A stretch of DNA of 5,049 nt from Dehalococcoidia bacterium (GTDB lineage Bacteria; Chloroflexota; Dehalococcoidia; UBA6926). The stretch's first letter is position 1. The number at the start of each line of letters is the position of its first letter. Under the pieces are notes generated by a model, which saw nothing but the letters and a program-made list of their open reading frames with translations, was not told where the DNA came from and made no database searches. This document shows positions 1 to 5,049 of this stretch, in pieces. Both the position numbers and the translations under genes were made by a program. The DNA lies in contig JAPYRO010000096.1 of NCBI GenBank assembly GCA_029941095.1, positions 1-5,049 on the forward strand, read 5' to 3'.

Positions 1-880
1 CATAAGTCCGAGCAATTTCGTACGCTTTTTCAATTGATCCGTAATTTCTTACTTTTGAGAGAATATTTTCGATGTTTGATTCTTTCTCTTCTAACGATAA
101 AGTTTTTAGTTTACGTATCCCATCTTCTTCTTCACGGTTTGAATCTAAATAGAGTAATATTGGAAGAGTTAATATCCCTTGTTTAAGGTCTTGTCCTAGA
201 GGTTTACCTAAGTTGCTCCCCTCGATGTCAACGTCTAAAATATCATCTATAATTTGAAAAGCCGTACCTATATTGGCACCATATTGTTTTAGATTACCTA
301 TTTGCTCCTCTGAAGCTGCACCTAGAATCGCTCCACATTCTGCTGATGTCGCAAACAATGATGCAGTTTTTCTCTCAATACGCCCCCAGTAGCCGGAAAA
401 GCCAGCCGAAGGTTCAAAAGCTTGGTCAATCTCTCTAAGTTCCCCATCTGCGAGTAGTCTTAAAGTTTTGGAAAAAATCTGAATTACTCTAACATTGTTT
501 GTTAAACATACAGTCTCTGCAGCTGTTGCAAAAATGTAATCACCTAAAAGAATCGCTACATTATCACCGTAAGTCGCGTTGATAGTTGCAGAATTTCTCC
601 GTAATTGTGCCTTATCTACAGTATCGTCATGCACTAATGAAGCAGTATGCAAGAGCTCTGTTGCCACTGCCATCGGTATATGTAAATCCTCTGAATAGCT
701 GAACATTTTACCTGCAAGTAAAGTAATGGCTGGGCGAGTTCGTTTCCCGCCGCTATTCAATATAGTTTCAAGTAATTTATTAACCCAAAGGTCGTTCGAA
801 CGACCTGACCTCTTAAATGCTAGTTCTACTTCGTCGAGTTGTTTTTGCACTGGATCCAAAAAAGAAAATTGACCATTCAA
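1..880 (-). CDS. Long-chain polyprenyl diphosphate synthase (IspB/HepT-like), 3' end outside window
   Basis: Class I trans-prenyltransferase that condenses isopentenyl diphosphate onto an allylic diphosphate; a soluble enzyme that usually supplies the side chain of menaquinone or ubiquinone. There are 293 codons in the window with no stop. Seen: GGKRTRP at residues 44-50 (IPP-binding region), the first Asp-rich motif HDDTVDKAQLRR at 84-95 (DDxxDxxxxRR), RKTASLF near 170, the second Asp-rich motif DDILD at 212-216, then GKPLGQDLKQGILTLP. All catalytic motifs are present; about 30 C-terminal residues should lie beyond position 1 if it has the usual 320-330 residues. The residue five before the first DDxxD is Ala (A80), not an aromatic one, which in this family favours long products (about C30-C50) over FPP/GGPP. 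The exact chain length cannot be told, so no symbol is given. Start: TTG at 880-878 is the only plausible initiator between the upstream in-frame stop (899-901) and the conserved region, and a Shine-Dalgarno precedes it. It follows metG by 25 nt on the same strand, so it is probably co-transcribed. Confidence 0.93.
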   Translation of the reverse strand, partial: MNGQFSFLDPVQKQLDEVELAFKRSGRSNDLWVNKLLETILNSGGKRTRPAITLLAGKMFSYSEDLHIPMAVATELLHTASLVHDDTVDKAQLRRNSATINATYGDNVAILLGDYIFATAAETVCLTNNVRVIQIFSKTLRLLADGELREIDQAFEPSAGFSGYWGRIERKTASLFATSAECGAILGAASEEQIGNLKQYGANIGTAFQIIDDILDVDIEGSNLGKPLGQDLKQGILTLPILLYLDSNREEEDGIRKLKTLSLEEKESNIENILSKVRNYGSIEKAYEIARTY

Positions 881-888
881 AGTAAAAA

Positions 889-894
889 TCTCCC
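889..894 (-). promoter_or_regulatory. Shine-Dalgarno of the prenyl synthase, supports its TTG start
   Basis: On the minus strand the sequence reads GGGAGA, followed by 8 nt and then TTG at 880. The spacing is normal for translation initiation and is the main reason for accepting the TTG start. The site lies inside the 25-nt gap after the metG stop codon, which suits translation from a shared metG transcript. Confidence 0.7.
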
Positions 895-905
895 AAGTTT
901 ATTAG

Positions 906-2579
906 TTAATTACCTTTGTTCATTCTTTGTGTTTCATCGAGTATCACTTTTTCTTCATCAAGTTTCTTGAAAAGGGGCTTAGGTTTAGGCAGTTTATTCC
1001 CTGATACTGGAGTGTTTAATTCCCATCCGTTCGATTCTACTAAACCCGTTTCTCCAAGGTAACCATGCAGATTCTGAGAACTTTCTGGTAAGAATGGGTA
1101 AAAAAGTATTTTCAGCGCTGAAATTACAGTTAACATTGTAAACATTGTTTCTGCCGCGTGATTTTTGTCTTCTTTGATCGCTTTCCAGGGCTCTCGTTCA
1201 TCAAGGAATTTGTTCCCTTTCTGACATAAATCCATAGCTGTTCGCAGGCTCGCTCTAAAATCGCATGAGCTCAAATACTCTCCTGATGTTATTAATGCTT
1301 TATTTGATTCTTCTATTAATTTGTTACTCGATTCTTGTATTTCGACGTCTGGTACTACGCCGTCAAAATTGTTTTGAAGAAACGTTAATGTACGGTGAAC
1401 TAGATTTCCATACGTTCCGACCAACTCGTTATTATTTCTTCTTACGAAATCTCTCCAAGTAAATTCAGAATCAGATGTTTCAGGCATAGTAGCTGATAAG
1501 ACGTATCGTAATGGATCTGCGTCATAACGAGACAGATAATCGGTTACCCACACTGCCCAGTTTCGGCTCGTGGAAAATTGGCCAGATTCCAAGTTTAGGA
1601 ATTCGTTTGAAGGAACGTTGTGTGGAAGAGGTAAATCTTCATCGTAGCCCATGAGCATCGCTGGCCATATTATTGTATGAAAAGGAATGTTATCTTTACC
1701 TATGAAGTAGTAGCTTTTAGAATCCTTATTCCACCAATCCTTCCATTTATCGGGTTCTTTAGCAATTTCTTTTGCCCATTCGATTGAAGCAGATAAATAA
1801 CCTATTACTGCTTCAAACCACACATAGATTCGACGATCTTCCCAACCATCGACAGGTACTTTAATTCCCCAAGAAAGATCTCTCGTAATTGCTCTATCTT
1901 TTAATCCTTGTTCTAGTAATCCGTTGGTTTGGTTAAGGACGTTTGGTCGCCAGAATTCCTTATCTTTTAACCATTCCTTAAGATCATTTTCAAATTTTGA
2001 TAACCTAAACATAAAGTGAGTCCGTTCCCGGAATTCTGGTACAGAACCATCTGTTATGGATCTGGGGTTAATTAAATCCTGGGGATCAAGAGTTCGGCCA
2101 CAGTCCTCGCATTGATCCCCTCTTGCATTTTCTGAGTCACAATTTGGACATGTTCCCACAATATAACGATCAGGAAGGTATCGTTTTTCTTTGATGCTGT
2201 ATGGGAGGCTTGCGGTAGCCTCGTAAAGCAAGTCGTTATTGAAAAAATTCGTAAAGAAACGTTGTGAGATTTCGTGGTGATTTTCAGTATCGGTAGTTGT
2301 AAACAAATCCCAAGATATATTAAGGCCCTTCCAAGATTCTTGAAAATCTTTGTGATATCGCGAAAATATTTTTTCGGGTGTTGTATTTTCAGCATCCGCC
2401 CTTATGGTTATGGGAGTTCCATGACTGTCGCTTCCAGACACCATAAGAACTTTGTTTCCGATTATTCGGTTATATCTAGCAAAAATATCAGCTGGCAAAT
2501 AGGCTCCTGCGATGTGCCCTAGATGCAGTGGTCCATTTGCGTACGGCCAAGCTACCGCTACTAGTATGTGATCAGTCAT
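906..2579 (-). CDS. metG: Methionyl-tRNA synthetase
   Basis: Class I aminoacyl-tRNA synthetase (EC 6.1.1.10) that charges tRNA-Met for initiation and elongation; cytoplasmic. 557 residues. Rossmann catalytic domain: PYANGPLHLGH at 12-22 with HIGH box H19-L-G-H22. The connective domain follows, with one zinc knuckle C144-x2-C147-x9-C157-x2-C160 (CPNC...CEDC). Further family motifs are SWGIKVP at 236-242, YVWFEA at 252-257, and GKDNIPFH-IIWPAML around 294-309. The KMSKS position (334-338) reads QFSTS, so neither usual lysine is present; see the finding. The C-terminal helical anticodon-binding domain includes NLVHR (392-396) and PW near 464-465. The protein ends at 557 without the EMAPII-like tRNA-binding/dimerisation domain seen in longer MetRS such as E. 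coli's 677-residue enzyme. Start ATG at 2579 fits the conserved N terminus; the Shine-Dalgarno is weak (GGTAA, 7 nt upstream). First gene of a probable two-gene operon with the prenyl synthase and divergent from plsC. Confidence 0.98.
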   Translation of the reverse strand: MTDHILVAVAWPYANGPLHLGHIAGAYLPADIFARYNRIIGNKVLMVSGSDSHGTPITIRADAENTTPEKIFSRYHKDFQESWKGLNISWDLFTTTDTENHHEISQRFFTNFFNNDLLYEATASLPYSIKEKRYLPDRYIVGTCPNCDSENARGDQCEDCGRTLDPQDLINPRSITDGSVPEFRERTHFMFRLSKFENDLKEWLKDKEFWRPNVLNQTNGLLEQGLKDRAITRDLSWGIKVPVDGWEDRRIYVWFEAVIGYLSASIEWAKEIAKEPDKWKDWWNKDSKSYYFIGKDNIPFHTIIWPAMLMGYDEDLPLPHNVPSNEFLNLESGQFSTSRNWAVWVTDYLSRYDADPLRYVLSATMPETSDSEFTWRDFVRRNNNELVGTYGNLVHRTLTFLQNNFDGVVPDVEIQESSNKLIEESNKALITSGEYLSSCDFRASLRTAMDLCQKGNKFLDEREPWKAIKEDKNHAAETMFTMLTVISALKILFYPFLPESSQNLHGYLGETGLVESNGWELNTPVSGNKLPKPKPLFKKLDEEKVILDETQRMNKGN

Positions 2580-2686
2580 ATTATTGTTACCATTCTATCT
2601 TAAGTTGTTACTATGTTTTGTTAAAAATACCTTGTATTCTAGTAATATTCTAAATAGTGATTACAGGTACATTATATTAAAGTGAA
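2580..2686. other. Divergent intergenic region between metG and plsC
   Basis: 107 bp of AT-rich sequence that must hold the initiation signals for both divergent genes. It contains three ATTCTA hexamers (2592-2597, 2636-2641, 2647-2652) and a TATAAT box on the minus strand. On the plus strand only poor boxes were found: TTGTTA at 2618-2623 with TAATAT at 2643-2648, spaced 19 bp, is the best and is not convincing. No hairpin-plus-T-tract terminator, tRNA or small ORF is visible. Confidence 0.6.
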
Positions 2687-2699
2687 ATGCAAATGACTG
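2671..2699 (-). promoter_or_regulatory. Candidate promoter for metG
   Basis: A perfect -10 hexamer TATAAT lies on the minus strand at 2671-2676. Seventeen bp upstream is CAGTCA (2694-2699), which matches TTGACA at only three of six positions and lies within the first codons of plsC. Transcription would begin near 2664 and give a metG leader of about 85 nt. In AT-rich DNA a single good -10 box is weak evidence. Confidence 0.3.
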
Positions 2700-3334
2700 C
2701 CCAGACCCGATCCTATAAATATATTATCCCAATAGTCCGAGGTTTGGTTAATCTTTTTTTTCGAATTTCAGTTAAAGGACTCAAAAATATACCTGCCGAT
2801 GGCCCGATCTTAGTTGTGTCTAACCATATGGATAATATTGACCCTGCGGTCATTTCTGCAGTTTACCCTAGGCAAATCATTTTTTTGGCAAAAAAAGAAA
2901 TTGTAGAACATGCTCCGAGATGGGTAGTAGCTTTATTCAAAGCTTATGGGACTATTTTTATAGATAGAGGGAAAATAGCAAAAAGCTCTTTAGATAGTGC
3001 TCTTCAATACCTGAATGCTGGTGCCGCTGTAGGTATTTTCCCAGAAGGAACGCGAAGCCAAAAAGGGGCACTTCTGCGCGGGCAACCCGGTGCAGCATTT
3101 TTGGCTATTGAATCCAACGCGACAATACAGCCTGTTGCCATTATTGGATCTAATAAGTATAAAATTAATCTATGGTTTCTATTTAAAAGACAGCCGTTGA
3201 CTGTTATTTTTGGCAGCCCGATCATAATTGGGGAAAGAAATATCGAACTTAAAGATTTATCTGAAGAAATCATGCTTTCAATAGCTAAATTATTGCCTGA
3301 CTCTATGCAAGGCGTTTATTATGAGCCAGATTAG
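2687..3334 (+). CDS. plsC: PlsC-type lysophospholipid acyltransferase (probable 1-acyl-glycerol-3-phosphate acyltransferase)
   Basis: Probably transfers an acyl chain to 1-acyl-glycerol-3-phosphate to make phosphatidic acid at the cytoplasmic membrane, the second acylation of phospholipid synthesis. 215 residues, a normal length for a compact PlsC. All four family blocks are visible: block I NHMDNID (46-52) containing the catalytic H47-x4-D52; block II GTIFIDRG (88-95); block III FPEGTRS (118-124), which binds the glycerol phosphate; block IV IQPVAIIG (147-154). A hydrophobic N-terminal stretch (about 12-28) may dip into the membrane. Two starts are possible: ATG 2687 (MQMTAQ) or ATG 2693 (MTAQ). 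AGTGA at 2681-2685 sits 7 nt before 2693 but only 1 nt before 2687, so the second Met may be the true start (213 residues). Members of this superfamily differ in acceptor, so the exact substrate is inferred. It is divergent from metG, and ppsA follows after 168 bp behind its own promoter. The metabolic link to its neighbours is loose. Confidence 0.9.
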   Translation: MQMTAQTRSYKYIIPIVRGLVNLFFRISVKGLKNIPADGPILVVSNHMDNIDPAVISAVYPRQIIFLAKKEIVEHAPRWVVALFKAYGTIFIDRGKIAKSSLDSALQYLNAGAAVGIFPEGTRSQKGALLRGQPGAAFLAIESNATIQPVAIIGSNKYKINLWFLFKRQPLTVIFGSPIIIGERNIELKDLSEEIMLSIAKLLPDSMQGVYYEPD

Positions 3335-3368
3335 TTTGATATTTACTTAAATTACGGGTGCTTTATAT

Positions 3369-3420
3369 TTCAAATAGATATTTAATAGTACTCTAATATT
3401 CCGACATTAGGCTATTTGAA
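3369..3420. repeat. 9-bp perfect inverted repeat overlapping the ppsA promoter
   Basis: TTCAAATAG at 3369-3377 and its exact reverse complement CTATTTGAA at 3412-3420 are separated by 34 bp, with arm centres 43 bp apart (about four helical turns). The right arm lies between the -35 and -10 boxes of the predicted ppsA promoter, so a protein bound there could block RNA polymerase. Pairing does not extend beyond the nine bases, and the loop is long for an RNA hairpin. Whether it is an operator is inference. Confidence 0.45.
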
Positions 3421-3429
3421 TGGTATAAT
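3401..3429 (+). promoter_or_regulatory. Predicted sigma-70-type extended -10 promoter of ppsA
   Basis: The -35 box CCGACA (3401-3406, four of six matches to TTGACA) is followed by a 17-bp spacer and a perfect TATAAT (3424-3429). The TG at 3421-3422, one base before the -10, makes an extended -10 element (TGGTATAAT). Transcription would start near 3436. It is the best promoter in the window and implies that ppsA is transcribed independently of plsC. Confidence 0.72.
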
Positions 3430-3490
3430 CTTTTTGCTGGCCTGGGGGCTAATATACTTTTCGATGCGCTTGTCGTAGTCGCTAAGAAAC

Positions 3491-3497
3491 GGAGGAG
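3491..3497 (+). promoter_or_regulatory. Strong Shine-Dalgarno of ppsA
   Basis: GGAGGAG ends 5 nt before ATG at 3503. It is the strongest ribosome-binding site in the window and fixes the start upstream of the conserved domain, so the polar N-terminal tail is probably translated. Confidence 0.8.
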
Positions 3498-3502
3498 TGT
3501 GG

Positions 3503-5049
3503 ATGGCTAAGAAGTCGGATACGACTAGAAGCACGGAAAACGAATCCCGAAACGATTTTGATAAACAAAATGCGGAGATTCTTTGGTTTAAAGACTTATA
3601 TGCCAAAGATATCGATATAGCTGGTGGAAAAGGTGCAAACCTAGGTGAAATGACTCAGAACGGTGTCCCGGTTCCTCCGGGGTTCGTAATTACCGTATCC
3701 ACATACAGAAAATTCTTAACTGACTCAAATTTGGAAGATAAGATCAAGGCATTATTGATTGACTTAGATGTAAATAATTCTAAATTGCTAGGGACTAAAG
3801 CAAGTGAAATTCAAAGCTTAATAATTTCGGCTCCATTATCTAAAGCTGTTGAGGTAAAAATTGAGGAAGCTTATAAATTTATGGGAGAAGGCCTAGTAGC
3901 TGTAAGGTCATCCGCTACTGCTGAAGATTTGCCTGATGCATCTTTTGCAGGCCAACAAAGTACTTATCTTAATGTAGATGGAATTGATCAAGTGATTGAC
4001 GCTGTCAAAGGTTGCTGGGCTAGCCTTTTTGAAGCCAGAGCTATTTTTTATAGAGAAGAACAAAATTTCGATCAACTTTCAGTTGGGATAGCTGTGCCGG
4101 TTCAACGCATGGTCCAGTCGGAAATCTCTGGGGTGATGTTTACCGTGGAACCCACAACCAGTGATAGAGGGAAAGTATTGGTAGAAGCAATATATGGACT
4201 AGGAGAAGGAATTGTATCTGGAGAGATAACTCCTGATACTTACATGATTGATAAATCATCATTAAGTGTCACAAATCGTCAACATGTTCCCCAAACTTGG
4301 ATGCTCGTGCGTAATATGGATTCTACTAACCGGGATGATTTGAATAAAAGAGTGGAGATTTTAAATGAACAGGCGAACTCAAATAAATTAGATGATAGCC
4401 AAATTCAATCGATCGTGGAACTGGGTCTAGGGCTTGAGAAAGCTTATAATAGCCCGCAGGATATTGAATGGGCATACCAGGATGGAAAATTTTATATAAT
4501 TCAGACACGGCCTATAACTACTCTAACTGAAAATAATGGCAGCACCGCTGGCTTAGAAGTTGATGAGAACGAATACCCACTCCTTTTGTCGGGGGCTCCC
4601 GCTAGTCCAGGAGCAGCTTCCGGCCGTGTAGTAATTGTTGAGAATGATGATATGGGTAACCTAGATCGTATTCAACAAGGAGATATCCTAGTTACGGAAA
4701 TGACTACCCCTGACTTTGTTCCTGCGATGAAAAGAGCTTCTGCGATAGTAACGGATCAAGGCGGACGGACCGCACATGCCGCAATTATATCTCGAGAGTT
4801 AGGAATCCCCTGTGTAGTTGGAACTGGTATTGCCACTGAGCAACTCGCTAGCGGAGAAATAATAACAGTTGATGGTTCCTCCGGAAGAGTTTACAAAGGA
4901 GCGATTCCGGATGCTTCTGTTCAGGTAGACGAATACTTAGATGCATCTAATTTGAAAACAAGAACTAATATTTATGTTAATCTCGCTGAGCCGGATCTTG
5001 CTGAAGTTGTTGCCGCGAGCAACGTAGATGGGATTGGTCTATTACGAGC
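3503..5049 (+). CDS. ppsA: Phosphoenolpyruvate synthase (pyruvate, water dikinase), 3' end outside window
   Basis: Converts pyruvate, ATP and water to PEP, AMP and phosphate (EC 2.7.9.2) in the cytoplasm, the entry to gluconeogenesis from pyruvate. 515 codons are present with no stop; E. coli PpsA has 792 residues, so about a third is missing. Seen: a polar tail at 1-25; the ATP-binding domain opening with GGKGANLGEM (41-50) and PVPPGF; VRSSATAEDLPDASFAGQQ from residue 134; ESEISGVMFTVEP-type ATP-grasp motif around 207-217; GLGEGIVSGEITPD (232-245); IQTRPIT (333-339). The swivelling phosphohistidine domain starts at GAPASPGAASG (364-374) and contains GGRTAHAAIISRELGIP with phospho-accepting H425, close to E. 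coli His421. The PEP/pyruvate-binding barrel begins around 489 (NIYVNLAEPDLAEV) and is cut by the window edge. GGRTAHA, rather than the GGMTSHA of pyruvate phosphate dikinase, and the domain layout favour PpsA over PpdK. The start is fixed by a strong Shine-Dalgarno. Own promoter at 3401-3429. Confidence 0.93.
   Translation, partial: MAKKSDTTRSTENESRNDFDKQNAEILWFKDLYAKDIDIAGGKGANLGEMTQNGVPVPPGFVITVSTYRKFLTDSNLEDKIKALLIDLDVNNSKLLGTKASEIQSLIISAPLSKAVEVKIEEAYKFMGEGLVAVRSSATAEDLPDASFAGQQSTYLNVDGIDQVIDAVKGCWASLFEARAIFYREEQNFDQLSVGIAVPVQRMVQSEISGVMFTVEPTTSDRGKVLVEAIYGLGEGIVSGEITPDTYMIDKSSLSVTNRQHVPQTWMLVRNMDSTNRDDLNKRVEILNEQANSNKLDDSQIQSIVELGLGLEKAYNSPQDIEWAYQDGKFYIIQTRPITTLTENNGSTAGLEVDENEYPLLLSGAPASPGAASGRVVIVENDDMGNLDRIQQGDILVTEMTTPDFVPAMKRASAIVTDQGGRTAHAAIISRELGIPCVVGTGIATEQLASGEIITVDGSSGRVYKGAIPDASVQVDEYLDASNLKTRTNIYVNLAEPDLAEVVAASNVDGIGLLR

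Larger units (their letters stand above)
3335..3502 (+). other. plsC-ppsA intergenic region and ppsA 5' leader
   Basis: 168 bp without a gene. It holds an inverted repeat (3369-3377 and 3412-3420), a well-formed promoter (3401-3429), a leader of about 67 nt from the predicted start near 3436, and a strong Shine-Dalgarno. At the leader's 5' end 3438-3442 (TGGCC) can pair with 3447-3451 (GGCTA) around a 4-nt loop, with one G-U pair. This is a weak hairpin not followed by a T tract, so it is not a terminator. No clear terminator for plsC is seen, and no known riboswitch pattern was recognised. Confidence 0.6.

Noticed and set aside
826..876. ATG on the minus strand at 876-874 as the prenyl synthase start
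   Set aside because: It is in a different frame from the conserved prenyl synthase sequence and reaches a stop codon after 16 codons; the TTG at 880 is in frame and has a well-spaced Shine-Dalgarno.
1265..1462. Open frame of 65 codons on the plus strand
   Set aside because: It lies wholly antisense within metG, has no convincing ribosome-binding site and its product resembles no family I know.
2072..2522. Open frames antisense (2274-2522, plus) and out of frame (2072-2395, minus) in the 5' half of metG
   Set aside because: They overlap the catalytic and zinc domains of metG, which are fully conserved in the metG frame; these are by-products of its codon use.
3004..3273. Minus-strand open frame of 89 codons
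   Set aside because: It is antisense to the conserved FPEGTRS and block IV region of plsC, with no independent support.
3431..3451. Possible terminator or attenuator at the start of the ppsA leader
   Set aside because: The TTTTT run at 3431-3435 precedes rather than follows the small hairpin (3438-3451), and the stem is only five pairs including one G-U. It does not fit an intrinsic terminator on the plus strand.
3412..3606. Minus-strand open frame of 64 codons covering the ppsA promoter and start
   Set aside because: It would run across a strong plus-strand promoter, Shine-Dalgarno and ppsA coding start; nothing supports it as a gene.
4326..4508. Minus-strand open frame of 60 codons
   Set aside because: It is antisense to the conserved ATP-binding domain of ppsA and has no recognisable features.
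1..5049. Mobile element, CRISPR array, tRNA/rRNA or defence system
   Set aside because: No terminal repeats, transposase, regularly spaced repeats, cloverleaf sequence or defence-type domains were seen; coding sequence is continuous and housekeeping in character.

Overview
The window is a piece of an AT-rich bacterial chromosome (roughly 40% G+C by eye, not counted) carrying four housekeeping genes in two divergent blocks. The minus-strand block (2579 down to 1) has a complete methionyl-tRNA synthetase gene (metG) followed, 25 nt downstream, by a polyprenyl diphosphate synthase gene that runs off the left edge. The plus-strand block (2687 to 5049) has a complete PlsC-type acyltransferase gene and then, behind its own strong promoter, a phosphoenolpyruvate synthase gene (ppsA) that runs off the right edge.

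Region by region: 1-880 is the prenyl synthase (minus, 3' end missing). 881-905 is a short spacer holding its Shine-Dalgarno. 906-2579 is metG (minus). 2580-2686 is the divergent intergenic region with candidate promoter elements. 2687-3334 is plsC. 3335-3502 is an intergenic region with a 9-bp inverted repeat, an extended -10 promoter and a 5' leader. 3503-5049 is ppsA (plus, 3' end missing).

The genes serve ordinary central functions: protein synthesis (MetRS), isoprenoid chains probably for the quinone tail, phospholipid assembly (PlsC), and PEP formation from pyruvate (PpsA). Only metG and the prenyl synthase look co-transcribed. ppsA appears to be transcribed independently.

Lineage is inference only. 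The MetRS belongs to the short class that ends after the anticodon-binding domain and has an FSTSR loop in place of KMSKS. Together with the metG-prenyl synthase linkage and the low G+C, this recalls Chloroflexota of the Dehalococcoidia/SAR202 type, but no marker here proves it.

I saw no mobile element, CRISPR array, tRNA, rRNA, toxin-antitoxin or defence module, and no evidence of a novel multi-gene system. The points that merit a second look are the lysine-free KMSKS loop of MetRS, the inverted repeat overlapping the ppsA promoter, and several start-site and regulatory details.
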